Positions 34,269 through 42,650 are shown, numbered from the stretch's first letter. The stretch is 64,000 nt of DNA from Variovorax sp. PCZ-1 (GCF_018413605.1 NZ_JAHCDN010000001.1:62001-126000); one strand, 5' to 3'. Notes: generated by a model from the letters alone, not told the origin. Program-made: numbers and translations.

Positions 34269-35776
34269 AAGGAAGTTTCCTTGCTGGGTTGAAAGCGTTC
34301 GCGCAATACGCGCTTGAGTACCTTGCCTGCCGGGTTGCGCGGAAGCGCATCCAGCAGATGGATGTGTTTGGGTGTTTTGATCGCACCCAGTTGTTGTTTG
34401 ACTTGCGATTTGAGTAGGCCAGTGTCAATGGCGATATTGGCCTTGGGCATCACAGCCGCAATCACGGCCTCGCCCCAATCGGGGTCGGGTATGCCAAACA
34501 CAGCGCAATCTTGTACATCTGCGTTGCTCATCAAAGCTTGCTCAACCTCTGCGGCATACACATTGAAGCCACCGCTGATGATCATGTCTTTGAGACGATC
34601 AACGATGTGTAGGAAGCCCTCGGCATCCAGCCAGCCCAGATCACCTGTGTGATGCCAGCCGAAACGTGATGCGGCAGCCGTGGCTTCTGGATTCTTGTAG
34701 TAACCCTGCATCACAATGCCGCCGCGCACGACGACTTCGCCTACTTCTCCCGCGGGTAGCAGCTTGCCTTGCGTATCCATGATGGCTAGCTCAGCCGCGC
34801 CTGTGGCTTTACCGCAGCTGGATAGGCGCTTGTCATCCGCAATTTGGCCATTCTGATAATGATCTTCGGGAGAAAGCCGCGCCATATGCATGGGCGCTTC
34901 GGTTTGCCCATAGCCCTGCGTCATCACCGGGCCAAAGAGCTTGAGGGCGCGCTTGAGCTGAGACACGAGAATCGGCGCCGCGCCATAACTCAATTGCTTC
35001 ACTGAAGACAAATCTCGGGGCTGTGTATCGAGCAAATCCATCAAGCGATAGATCACAGTGGGCGGCAAGAAAATATCTGTGACGCGGTAACGCTCCACCG
35101 CATCGAGCACAAGCGCGGGCTCTGCGCGAGGGATCACTACCACCGTGTCGCCCCAATACAAAGCAGCCAAGGCCAATCGGCCTGTGACATGCGTCATGGG
35201 GGCTGCGGCAAGAAATACGCCAAGGCTGGTTTCTACAGCCGATTCGCGGTGCGTGCAAAACGCGGTGAAGTTGGCATGACTGGTCATCACGCCCTTGGGT
35301 TCGCCTGTGGTGCCACCCGTTGCAAAAATCGCCGCCATTGCATTGTCAGACACTTGCGGCATGGTTTGCCCGCGTGCATGCAAGGCCACGAGTTCATCCA
35401 AAGAAGAGATGTCGAGCTTCCAAACGCTTTGGCCTTCGGAGGCGGTAATCTCAAAGCCAGGTTGCGCCCATAAAAGTGTGCAATCCAAACGCTGCAGCAA
35501 ACGTTTATTGGATGCCTCACCTTCCAGCGGATTGATCGGCAGCCACACCATACCTGCGCGCAGCAGCGCCAGCACACAGAGGAAGGGCTCGATGCCATTG
35601 CGTGCATACACCGCCACATGGCTACCCGGCGCGATGCCTGCTCCTAAAAGAGCTTGTGCCAATTGCTCGGTGATGCGCTTGGCCTGCGCAAAGCTCACGC
35701 TGCGATCGCCTTCGATAAAGGCGATCTGCTCTGGATTGCGTGCGCAGCCCGCATCAAACAGTTCAATGACTTGCAT
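34265..35776 (-). CDS. Acyl-CoA ligase (AMP-forming)
   Basis: 503 residues. The P-loop-like motif is ATGGTTGEPKGVMTSH, then GYGQTEA, HHTGDLGWLD, DRLKDMIISGGFNVYAAEVE and the C-terminal catalytic lysine region PRNPAGKVLKR. It activates a carboxylate with ATP and CoA. First gene of the IclR-regulated operon; the palindrome at 35825-35842 lies about 50 bp upstream of its start. The substrate is likely a C4-C5 acid, by context only. Confidence 0.88.
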   Translation of the reverse strand: MQVIELFDAGCARNPEQIAFIEGDRSVSFAQAKRITEQLAQALLGAGIAPGSHVAVYARNGIEPFLCVLALLRAGMVWLPINPLEGEASNKRLLQRLDCTLLWAQPGFEITASEGQSVWKLDISSLDELVALHARGQTMPQVSDNAMAAIFATGGTTGEPKGVMTSHANFTAFCTHRESAVETSLGVFLAAAPMTHVTGRLALAALYWGDTVVVIPRAEPALVLDAVERYRVTDIFLPPTVIYRLMDLLDTQPRDLSSVKQLSYGAAPILVSQLKRALKLFGPVMTQGYGQTEAPMHMARLSPEDHYQNGQIADDKRLSSCGKATGAAELAIMDTQGKLLPAGEVGEVVVRGGIVMQGYYKNPEATAAASRFGWHHTGDLGWLDAEGFLHIVDRLKDMIISGGFNVYAAEVEQALMSNADVQDCAVFGIPDPDWGEAVIAAVMPKANIAIDTGLLKSQVKQQLGAIKTPKHIHLLDALPRNPAGKVLKRVLRERFQPSKETSL

Positions 35777-35824
35777 GAACTGATTCTAGAAATGCTCCCC
35801 CTGATCAGGAGCATTTCTGCGTTG

Positions 35825-35842
35825 ATTTCACATACGTGAAAT
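35825..35842. promoter_or_regulatory. Candidate IclR-type operator of acyl-CoA operon
   Basis: ATTTCACATACGTGAAAT, an 18-bp palindrome with one centre mismatch, 49 bp upstream of the ligase start and close to the end of the divergent-side anti-sigma gene. It matches the site at 30578-30595 in both half-sites. Confidence 0.7.
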
Positions 35843-35867
35843 GAGAAAGAAGCGGTTGTTCAAGCCA

Positions 35868-36092
35868 TCAAGAGCTTTTGCCGTTGCCGGTGTCTTCTTC
35901 GCCAGTGTAGTTGCGCCACTGCCGCATAGCGCTGCTGATGGTGAGAAATTGATTTTCAAAGCCAGGGCAGGCCTTGCAGATGGCCATATGCAGGCGCATC
36001 TCGGCCGCCTCTTTCAAACTCAAGGACTTGTCTTGCATGGCCACCACCATATGGGCGACTTCTTTGCAACTACGGCGAAGCGGGTAATTCAT
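35868..36092 (-). CDS. Soluble zinc-type anti-sigma factor
   Basis: 74 residues with the anti-sigma zinc motif His-x3-Cys-x2-Cys (MRLHMAICKACPGFENQF) near residues 34-42. No membrane segment, so a cytoplasmic ZAS-type factor. It lies 9 bp after the ECF sigma gene, the usual arrangement. Such factors release sigma when thiols are oxidised or bound by metal, which fits the neighbouring copper-type bufferin genes. Confidence 0.82.
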   Translation of the reverse strand: MNYPLRRSCKEVAHMVVAMQDKSLSLKEAAEMRLHMAICKACPGFENQFLTISSAMRQWRNYTGEEDTGNGKSS

Positions 36093-36101
36093 CCGTGAAC
36101 C

Positions 36102-36680
36102 TTAGGCAGTTTGTTGACCAAACCAATTGAGTTGCAGGCATTCGCGCAGCTTCAGGCGGGCGCGGTGCAGCTGCACATACAGGTTGGTCGAGGTGATGTT
36201 CAGAGTCTTACACACTTCATCAGCGTCGAGCTCCAGCCATTCGCGCATGAGAAACAGCCGGCCCTGTGTGGCGGGCAATTTGGCAATGCAGGCGTCCATC
36301 ACTGCCATGAATTGGTGCTGAGATAGATCTTGATCGGGGTTGCCCCATTCCGCTGGTTTTTCCGCAAAATGGCCATCTTGCTTGAAGCCAATCGCGTCGA
36401 TCAAATCACCTTCGCTCATGTCTTCCTCCGCATGAGCTCGCATATCAGCCACATTAGGCTCGCGCAAATTAGCGCGCAGTGTGTCCACCACCTTGTGTTT
36501 TAAAACACCCACCAGCCAAGTGCGAAGCTGCGCTTTGCCGCCAAAAGCTTGAGGCTTGGCAATAGCGGCCAGCAGGGTTTCTGAGACGGCATCTTCTGCC
36601 CAAGCATCGTTGCGTAATTGCAGGCGGGCAAATTTCAGCAAATAGTTGCGCTGCTCAGCGACCTCGTTTTCAAAGCTCAT
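36102..36680 (-). CDS. ECF-type sigma factor
   Basis: 192 residues from the ATG at 36680 (AGGA ribosome site). Region 2 is FARLQLRNDAWAEDAVSETLLAA with KAQLRTWLVGVLKHKVVDTLR; region 4 is LPATQGRLFLMREWLELDADEVCKTLN...NLYVQLHRARLKLRECL. Divergent from the thioredoxin-like and bufferin genes across 74 bp. In Cupriavidus metallidurans the homologous gig operon is under an ECF sigma factor (RpoQ), so control of the bufferin genes is the natural inference. Confidence 0.88.
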   Translation of the reverse strand: MSFENEVAEQRNYLLKFARLQLRNDAWAEDAVSETLLAAIAKPQAFGGKAQLRTWLVGVLKHKVVDTLRANLREPNVADMRAHAEEDMSEGDLIDAIGFKQDGHFAEKPAEWGNPDQDLSQHQFMAVMDACIAKLPATQGRLFLMREWLELDADEVCKTLNITSTNLYVQLHRARLKLRECLQLNWFGQQTA

Positions 36681-36754
36681 TGGTTTTTCCTGTTGTAAGT
36701 TTTTACCATCATTTGGAGACGAATTTGTCTTTACGCAATTCAAGGAGTGATCAG

Positions 36755-37282
36755 ATGCACAAAAGTTTCTTATCTATCGTGTTCACTTTGGCTGCATTGT
36801 GCTTTCCTGGCTTCGTCCATGCCCAAGCACCATGGCAAAAAAATATCCAAATCGCTGGCAAGACCCTGGATGGCCAGGCCTTTGATCTGGCCAAGCAGAA
36901 AGGAAAAGTGGTGCTCGTGATGTTTTGGGCCACCGATTGCGCAGTGTGTCGCGACAAAATGCGAGAGTTGCGCGAAAACGCCAAAGGTTGGCAAGGCCAG
37001 CCTTTCACCTTGGTACTTATCAGTGCAGATCGCCGCATGAGCGATGTGGACAGCTACAACGCGATCATCAATAAATCCGTGCCCTTGAAGGAGCGCCTGA
37101 CGCAACTGTGGTCCTTTGATCCAAGTTACCAGGACAACTTGGGGACGACAGAAGTGATGAAAAACCGCACGGCCACGACACTACCATTAACTTTTGTCAT
37201 TGATAAAAAAGGGGAGGTCGTCAAGCGCTATCAAGGCCGCATACCCGCCGACGTTTGGGACGATATTGCGGAGCTGTTGTGA
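36755..37282 (+). CDS. Secreted TlpA/AhpC-type thioredoxin-like protein
   Basis: 175 residues from the ATG at 36755 behind AAGGAG. The signal peptide ends PGFVHAQA. A thioredoxin fold has a CxxC site in WATDCAVCRDKM (about residue 65) and the cis-Pro at TLPLTFVID. It probably acts in the periplasm on disulfides or copper-binding thiols. It lies directly upstream of the bufferin precursor, with about 130 bp between. Confidence 0.85.
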   Translation: MHKSFLSIVFTLAALCFPGFVHAQAPWQKNIQIAGKTLDGQAFDLAKQKGKVVLVMFWATDCAVCRDKMRELRENAKGWQGQPFTLVLISADRRMSDVDSYNAIINKSVPLKERLTQLWSFDPSYQDNLGTTEVMKNRTATTLPLTFVIDKKGEVVKRYQGRIPADVWDDIAELL

Positions 37283-37365
37283 TTTTTGATGAGAAATTAA
37301 GGCGCATCCGTAAGAATTGTGCGCCATGACTTGACAGAGTTATGGCTGGCCAGCGATCAGGTTGA

Positions 37366-37379
37366 TGGCTGATCAGCCA
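37366..37379. promoter_or_regulatory. Perfect 14-bp palindrome before the bufferin precursor
   Basis: TGGCTGATCAGCCA lies about 30 bp upstream of the precursor start. It may be a regulator site or an RNA hairpin near the ribosome-binding site. No matching copy was noticed elsewhere in the window. Confidence 0.4.
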
Positions 37380-37410
37380 AGCTTCATTTCTTTCATTTTT
37401 GGAGAATCTC

Positions 37411-37692
37411 ATGAACCAACGCGCCCTGATTGCGGCTGCCGCCGCCACCTTGCTCAGCACCACTTTCCTCGCTACGCCGGCTATGGCACAGGCCAAAGAA
37501 AAATGCTATGGCATTGCCAAAGCAGGCCAAAACGATTGCGCCAATTTGGCAGGCACGCACTCCTGCGCTGGCCAATCCAAAGTGGATAACGACAAGGGCG
37601 AATGGAAATATGTGGCCGCTGGCACATGCGCTTCCATGAAAGGCATGACGGCTGATCAAGCCAAAAAAGCGGCGATGGACAAGAAGAGCTGA
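37411..37692 (+). CDS. bufA1: Bufferin-type RiPP precursor (DUF2282, BufA1/GigP-like)
   Basis: 93 residues from the ATG at 37411 (GGAG site; a TTG at 37399 is less likely). A Sec signal peptide ends TPAMAQA. The mature peptide has four cysteines: KEKCYG, QNDCAN, THSCAG and AGTCAS, spaced as in DUF2282 proteins, with WKYVAAGTC near the end. In bufferins these cysteines are modified by an MNIO enzyme to copper-binding heterocycles. The MNIO gene follows 48 bp downstream. Confidence 0.9.
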   Translation: MNQRALIAAAAATLLSTTFLATPAMAQAKEKCYGIAKAGQNDCANLAGTHSCAGQSKVDNDKGEWKYVAAGTCASMKGMTADQAKKAAMDKKS

Positions 37693-37740
37693 TCTTTATA
37701 ATGCCTTTATTCCGATGACTTGCGGCTTGTTTTTATAAGT

Positions 37741-38625
37741 ATGCGAACGCATGCAGGCATCGGTTGGCGGCATGCGCACTATGCCGCTGTGCTGGAGCAG
37801 CGCCCTGCTGTGGGCTTTCTGCAAGTGCATTCTGAGAATTTCTTTGGATTTGGCGCGCCGGCTGGTGGCGCTGCTTTAGCCACTTTGCAAGCTGCACGAG
37901 AGCATTACTCGATCAGCCTGCATGGTGTGGGCTTGTCACTCGGCTCAGCGTTGGGTATTGATGAATGGCATCTGGATCAACTCGCATCGCTCGTGCAGCG
38001 CATTGAGCCCGTGCGCGTGAGCGATCATGCTTGCTTTGCGCGAGGCCATCGTTCAGATGAACGCGGCGGGGGTCAGATGCTGCATGCAGCTGATTTACTG
38101 CCAATTCCATTCACGCATGATTCGCTCGCCGTGCTGTGTGCGAATGTGCAGCGCGTGCAAGAGCGTTTGCAGCGGCCTCTGCTGGTAGAGAATTTGAGCG
38201 CTTATGTGCAATATGCGCAGGCTGATTTTTCTGAAACTCAATTTTTGAGTGAACTGATTAAGCGCACGGGCTGCAAGTTGCTTTTGGATGTCAACAACGT
38301 GTTTGTGAATTCGCTGAACTCACAAAATGGTCTGCCACGAGATCGCGCATTGGCTTTGCGCGAAGCCTTTGCTTTCTTGGATGAGCTGCCTGCAAACGCC
38401 GTGGGCGAAATGCATTTGGCCGGCCATTGCGAGATGGAAGACATCGTCATTGATGATCATGGCAGCGCGGTGTGTGATGAGGTGTGGCAACTGTATGCGC
38501 ATGCCGTGCGGCGCTTTGGCGATATGCCCGCGCTGATTGAGTGGGATACGAATGTGCCTGAATTGGATGTGTTGCTCGCGCATGCCAGCAAGGCAGACTT
38601 GATCGTTCAAGAGGCGCAAACATGA
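37741..38625 (+). CDS. bufB1: MNIO family enzyme (DUF692), bufferin-modifying
   Basis: 294 residues from the ATG at 37741. A TIM barrel with the multinuclear iron ligands visible in order: [43 protein letters not shown] and [12 protein letters not shown] enzymes oxidise cysteines of RiPP precursors using a di- or tri-iron centre. It overlaps the DUF2063 gene by ATGA, so the two are made together. Homologous to GigA of Cupriavidus and BufB of Caulobacter. Confidence 0.93.
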   Translation: MRTHAGIGWRHAHYAAVLEQRPAVGFLQVHSENFFGFGAPAGGAALATLQAAREHYSISLHGVGLSLGSALGIDEWHLDQLASLVQRIEPVRVSDHACFARGHRSDERGGGQMLHAADLLPIPFTHDSLAVLCANVQRVQERLQRPLLVENLSAYVQYAQADFSETQFLSELIKRTGCKLLLDVNNVFVNSLNSQNGLPRDRALALREAFAFLDELPANAVGEMHLAGHCEMEDIVIDDHGSAVCDEVWQLYAHAVRRFGDMPALIEWDTNVPELDVLLAHASKADLIVQEAQT

Positions 38626-39443
38626 GCGCTAAATTAGCCGCACAACAAACAGCGCTGTTGGATTTACTGCACTTAAATACTATTGATTTAATAGCATCTT
38701 GCGCAGATTCTATGCCGGCGAATGGCCATATTTCCTTAAAAAACTCTGCTTCTGCCTTGCGCGGGTTGCGCGCATACCGTGCGAATGCACAAGAGCTGAG
38801 TGTGCAAGCCTTGCAGGCCAGTTATCCCACGCTGCAGCAGCTTTTAGGCGAAGAGAATTTCTCGCATCTCGCGCAAGATTTTTGGCAAGCCATGCCGCCT
38901 GTGCGCGGTGATTTGGCGCAGTGGGGTGGTGAGCTGGCAGCATTTTTATCGCAAGTGCCAGCATTGCAAGCGCTGCTGGCTGAGCATGCGTATCTGCCTG
39001 ATGTGGCTCGCGTGGAGTGGGCGCTGCATCAGGCCGCTACCGCCAGCGATGCTGTGCTGGATGCTGAAAGCTTTCAACGCTTGGCCACGCAAGATCCTGC
39101 GCAGCTTCGATTGCAATTCAGCCCCGGATGCGCTTTGCTGCGCAGCGCTTATCCCGTGGTGGCGCTGGTGAAGTTGCACGATGCGCGAGCAAGCGATCTG
39201 CATGGGGCAGCGCGTGAACAAATTTCCAACGGTGAGGCGCAAACTGCGCTGATCTGGCGGCGAGGTTTTCGACCGATGCTTGAGCGCACAGATGCTGCAT
39301 CAGCTGCTTTGATTGAAGCCACTCTTGATGGCCATTCTTTATCTCAAGCGCTGGATGCGGCGATGGCACAAGCCGCAGATTTTGATTTCAGCGCTTGGCT
39401 ATCGATCAGTGTGCAAACTGGCTTGCTCATTGGGGTTCGATAG
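38622..39443 (+). CDS. bufC1: DUF2063 partner of MNIO enzyme (BufC/GigB-like)
   Basis: 273 residues. The N-terminal DUF2063 domain is seen in [40 protein letters not shown]; the C-terminal part (about 120-270) is the usual helical partner domain. It is thought to present the precursor to the MNIO enzyme. Between the first ten residues and the domain lies an extra stretch [19 protein letters not shown] encoded by a palindromic element. Its 3' end overlaps the convergent udg gene by 45 bp. No DoxX gene follows, unlike many gig operons. Confidence 0.9.
   Translation: MSAKLAAQQTALLDLLHLNTIDLIASCADSMPANGHISLKNSASALRGLRAYRANAQELSVQALQASYPTLQQLLGEENFSHLAQDFWQAMPPVRGDLAQWGGELAAFLSQVPALQALLAEHAYLPDVARVEWALHQAATASDAVLDAESFQRLATQDPAQLRLQFSPGCALLRSAYPVVALVKLHDARASDLHGAAREQISNGEAQTALIWRRGFRPMLERTDAASAALIEATLDGHSLSQALDAAMAQAADFDFSAWLSISVQTGLLIGVR
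38674..38728 (+). repeat. Dispersed palindromic element inside bufC
   Basis: Forward copy with an almost perfect left palindrome (ACTATTGATTTAATAGC) and both GCGCAGATTCT and GCCGGC boxes. It encodes [16 protein letters not shown]. One of the best-preserved intragenic copies, hence probably recent. Confidence 0.9.
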
Positions 39444-40358
39444 CTCGCGATAAGTCTGCATGGCGAGCAGTAAATCCGCCCAAGCCTTCGCTTTGTCGGG
39501 CAGGTTGCGCAACAGGTAAGCGGGGTGGTAAGTGACGATCACGGGGAGCTGCAAGCTGGCGTGCTTGAGCGTATGGACGCGACCACGCAGTTTGCCGACA
39601 GGATCGTTGCTGCCAGTCAGCGTGGAGATGGCGAACTTGCCCATGGCCAAAATGATTTTCGGGCGCAGCAGCTCGATTTGCCGCGCGAGATAGGGCTCAC
39701 ACATCGCCACTTCTTCTGGTGAAGGATTGCGGTTCGCGGGCGGGCGGCATTTGAGCACGTTGGCGATGTACACGCCCTGGCTTCGTGAGAGGCCTTTGCC
39801 GTTCTCACCGACTCGCATCGCAGCGAGCATGTTGTCCAGCAGCTTGCCGGCTTGACCGACGAAGGGCTCGCCTTGCGCATCTTCGTTCTCACCAGGCGCT
39901 TCGCCTACGATGAGCCAATCCACTTGCGGGGCGTGTGCTGAATCCGCTGGGGCTTGGCCCACGCCAAACACGGTGTTCTTACGCGACTGGCACAGGCCGC
40001 AGGCTTGGCAGCCAGACACAGCGCTTTGCAATGCAGGCCAATCCATCTGCTCGATGCCTGCGGGGCGGGGTGAGAGTGCGAGGGCTGTAGGTGTGGGCTC
40101 AAGGATTTGCTCGGCAAACACTATGTTTTTAATAGCGCGCTGCGCAGATTCTATGCCGGCGAGAGGCTGTTTTGGCTCTAAATTCTCAGCGGTAACTGGT
40201 TTCTGAACTGTTTCTACAGCTGCTTGCGGATCGGCTGTGGGAGTAGGTGCGAGCGAAGGTGCAGCCTCATGATCAGGCAGCCACAGCTTGATGCCCATGG
40301 CCTCCAACATCGTGCGTTGGCGCTCATCAAGCGAGTAGTCAAAAGAAGTGTCACTCAT
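39399..40358 (-). CDS. Uracil-DNA glycosylase, family 4 (Fe-S type)
   Basis: 319 residues from the ATG at 40358, overlapping the rimI stop as ATGA; the longer frame reads back through rimI. The four cluster cysteines are visible: CQACGLC (two), LKC in NVLKCRPP, and AMCEPY. Active-site motifs are GEAPGENEDAQGEPFVGQAG and HPAYLLR. Residues 1-115 form a variable extension carrying the palindromic element (LAGIESAQRAIKNIV). Such N-terminal extensions are common in Burkholderiales. Confidence 0.9.
   Translation of the reverse strand: MSDTSFDYSLDERQRTMLEAMGIKLWLPDHEAAPSLAPTPTADPQAAVETVQKPVTAENLEPKQPLAGIESAQRAIKNIVFAEQILEPTPTALALSPRPAGIEQMDWPALQSAVSGCQACGLCQSRKNTVFGVGQAPADSAHAPQVDWLIVGEAPGENEDAQGEPFVGQAGKLLDNMLAAMRVGENGKGLSRSQGVYIANVLKCRPPANRNPSPEEVAMCEPYLARQIELLRPKIILAMGKFAISTLTGSNDPVGKLRGRVHTLKHASLQLPVIVTYHPAYLLRNLPDKAKAWADLLLAMQTYRELSNPNEQASLHTDR
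40117..40169 (+). repeat. Dispersed palindromic element inside family-4 udg
   Basis: Forward on the plus strand, ACTATGTTTTTAATAGCG then GCGCAGATTCTATGCCGGC; antisense in the gene, encoding AGIESAQRAIKNIV in the variable N-terminal extension. Confidence 0.85.
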
Positions 40359-40855
40359 GGCTGGTTGCTCATCACAATCGCGTCTTCGCGCTGCAAACCG
40401 TCCAGTGGATAGTAAGCCTTGCGCACACCCACGCGGCGAAAGCCGTATTGTTCGTAAATACCAATAGCGCGCACGTTGCTGATGCGCACCTCCAGCCACA
40501 CCCATTGCGCATGCTGCTCGCGCGCCCAATCGTGCAGGTTGTCTAGCATCACGCGTGCCCAGCCTTGGCGTTGGTATGCGGGTACCACGGTGATGTTGAG
40601 CAAATGCACTTCTTGCACGCCAGGCATCGCGATGTAGTAGCCCAGCAGCTCGCCCTGGTTGCCGCGCAAGGTCTGGCAGCAATTGCCGCTGTTGATACTG
40701 TCTTTGATATTGCCTTCGCTCCAAGGCCAGAGATAAGCCTCGCGCTCGGCATGCATCACCTCGGCCAAGTCATCCGCGTTCATCGGCATGAAGCTGGCCT
40801 CTTGCGGGAAGAGGCTGGCGTAGGCAGATGGGAGGATGGAGGGCTGGGCGCTCAT
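40355..40855 (-). CDS. rimI: Ribosomal-protein-alanine N-acetyltransferase
   Basis: 166 residues of GNAT fold. The acetyl-CoA loop is VVPAYQRQGWARVML and the family core is VWLEVRISNVRAIGIYEQYGFRRVGVRKAYYP. RimI acetylates the N-terminus of S18. The tsaB-rimI-udg order, each overlapping by ATGA, is a standard Burkholderiales arrangement. Confidence 0.93.
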   Translation of the reverse strand: MSAQPSILPSAYASLFPQEASFMPMNADDLAEVMHAEREAYLWPWSEGNIKDSINSGNCCQTLRGNQGELLGYYIAMPGVQEVHLLNITVVPAYQRQGWARVMLDNLHDWAREQHAQWVWLEVRISNVRAIGIYEQYGFRRVGVRKAYYPLDGLQREDAIVMSNQP

Positions 40856-41613
40856 GGCTTATTGTGAGCTTCGCGCTCACGGCCTGTATTTTGAGCCTCC
40901 CGCTCAAGGGTGGTCAAGGCCACTTTATCGCGGATATACAAGGGCAGGGCATGCTCGGCATCATGCAGTCCGCCAGCGGCGATCAATGATGGCGCGAGTT
41001 TCAGCAGCGCCCTTGCGGTAGGCAGGGCTTGAATGAAAGGCAAAGCCAACGCAGCTTCACTGAGTTGCGCATCCAGAGCGGGGCGGATATTACCGGCGAT
41101 CAGCGTAGGCACAGAATCCAGTTTGTCCAAAAGATTTTGAGGCTTTTTAAGCAGTTCGCCGGCATAGATACTGCGTGAAGTGCTATTGAATTCATAGTAA
41201 TCCGCATACACTTCGCCCATGCGTGCGTCCAGCGCGGCTACGATGCGCTTCGGTTGCGCGGCTACGATGCGCGAGTGCGCCTGCCCGCTTGCCTCAAGCA
41301 GCAACTGAGCCTCTTGCGCCACCACCAGCAGCGTATCTACCGGCAGCACCTTGATACCAGCGCCAAAGGCCAAGCCCTGCGCTACCGAGCAAGCCGTGCG
41401 CAGCCCGGTGAACGAGCCGGGGCCTCGGCCAAACACCAGTGCATCAAGCTGCGCGTATTGCAAACCTGCTTCGCGCATCAGCTTCTCAATCGCCGGAATC
41501 ATCGTGCTCGAAGCCTGCGCCCCGCCTGCGCCGTCGTAGCTGAAGACTTGGCCTCCATTTTGTACAGCGATGCTCAAAGTTTCTGTAGAGCAATCAAAAG
41601 CCAGCAGCTTCAT
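40852..41613 (-). CDS. tsaB: tRNA t6A biosynthesis protein TsaB
   Basis: 253 residues from the ATG at 41613, overlapping the eamA stop. The ASKHA-fold motifs MKLLAFDCSTETLSIAV and VFGRGPGSFTGLRTACSVAQGLA are clear. It scaffolds TsaD for t6A formation. A short tandem repeat (RIVAA twice, near 41237-41276) precedes LDARMGEVYADYY. The palindromic element then encodes YYEFNSTSRSIYAGELL, in a frame different from most other insertions. Confidence 0.93.
   Translation of the reverse strand: MKLLAFDCSTETLSIAVQNGGQVFSYDGAGGAQASSTMIPAIEKLMREAGLQYAQLDALVFGRGPGSFTGLRTACSVAQGLAFGAGIKVLPVDTLLVVAQEAQLLLEASGQAHSRIVAAQPKRIVAALDARMGEVYADYYEFNSTSRSIYAGELLKKPQNLLDKLDSVPTLIAGNIRPALDAQLSEAALALPFIQALPTARALLKLAPSLIAAGGLHDAEHALPLYIRDKVALTTLEREAQNTGREREAHNKP
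41152..41200 (-). repeat. Dispersed palindromic element inside tsaB
   Basis: Reverse copy on the plus strand, TTCGCCGGCATAGATACTGC then AGTGCTATTGAATTCATAG. It gives YEFNSTSRSIYAGE in the TsaB frame, just after the conserved MGEVYADYY strand. Confidence 0.85.
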
Positions 41614-42605
41614 GCTTTCACGGCTCCTGCCACGGGCGCGGGCACAGATGCCGCGCGCACACCGACGACGATGCCCAAAGTGACCAAGGCCAAGCCCAGA
41701 ATCAAATTCAAGCCCAGCGGCTCGCCGAGGAAGATCACAGCCCCCAAAGCCGAGAGCCCCGGCACGATGGCCGTGAGCATGGTGCTGCGCACCGGGCCAA
41801 AGTAGCGAATCATCTGCGTGAAGGTGATGCCCGAGATCACCACCGAGCCCATGCCTTGCCAGAAGGTTTGGAAAAGAATTTCCCACAGCGGTGCAGTGGA
41901 AAGCTTGCTCACGAGCACACCCGTGCCCACGAGCAGCGCATACAGCGGGAGATACGCCAGCACACAAAACACAATCACCGCAATCGTGGTCGGCACGGCT
42001 TCAAGCTTATGCTTTCTGCAAAGCACTGTGTAGAAAGCCCAGCAGCTCGATGCGGTGACGAAGAGCACATCACCCTTCCACACCTGGGAGCCACTCGCTG
42101 AATCCGCATATGCCTGCCAAAGCGATGCACCACCGACGAGCAAACCGCCGCTCAAAATCAGCAGCAGCCCCAGCTTGCGGCCTTTGTTCAATACTTCACC
42201 CAGCAGCAAGACAGAGAGCAGCGCTGTCGTCAAAGGCAGCAGCCCCGGCATCAACACCGAGCCATGCGCAGCCGGTGCAAACGTGAATGCGCTGTAAGCC
42301 AGCACCGCATAACCCACGCCGCCAAACAAACCCAGCGTGACGGTGAGCTTCAAAGGCAAGGGCGAGATCCAGAGCGAAGTGATCGCATTCGGGTTTTCTG
42401 CGCGCATCTTGCGCACGAAGAAATAGCCCCAAGGCAAAAGCACCAAAGCCGCGCCCACAATGCGACACAGCACGATATCCAGCGGCGTGAGCGACTTTAA
42501 TGCCATAAAACGCGCCACCACGATAAACGATGTCCAAATCGCAATCGTGATCACTGCTGAGGCTATGCCAATGGTTCTAGGCGTAAGCCGTTTCAGAAAG
42601 TCCAT
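41610..42605 (-). CDS. EamA-family (DMT) transporter
   Basis: 331 residues from the ATG at 42605. Ten membrane segments in two EamA repeats (ITIAIWTSFIVVARFMAL... and DVLFVTASSCWAFYTVLCR...). SPVRSTMLTAIVPGLSALGAVIFLGEPL-like ends are typical. The substrate is not predictable. Its last bases overlap tsaB by ATGA. Confidence 0.85.
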   Translation of the reverse strand: MDFLKRLTPRTIGIASAVITIAIWTSFIVVARFMALKSLTPLDIVLCRIVGAALVLLPWGYFFVRKMRAENPNAITSLWISPLPLKLTVTLGLFGGVGYAVLAYSAFTFAPAAHGSVLMPGLLPLTTALLSVLLLGEVLNKGRKLGLLLILSGGLLVGGASLWQAYADSASGSQVWKGDVLFVTASSCWAFYTVLCRKHKLEAVPTTIAVIVFCVLAYLPLYALLVGTGVLVSKLSTAPLWEILFQTFWQGMGSVVISGITFTQMIRYFGPVRSTMLTAIVPGLSALGAVIFLGEPLGLNLILGLALVTLGIVVGVRAASVPAPVAGAVKA

Positions 42606-42650
42606 CCCTTGATTATCGTTGCTTGCGGACGTGCTTCGTTCGGATAGAGC

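Noticed and set aside
37283-37330. Terminator between the thioredoxin-like and bufferin precursor genes
   Set aside because: GGCGCA/TGCGCC could pair, but the loop is long and no T-run follows.
40359-40724. Longer start for the family-4 udg
   Set aside because: The extra residues overlap rimI in another frame and do not look like protein; the ATG at 40358 overlaps the rimI stop as expected.
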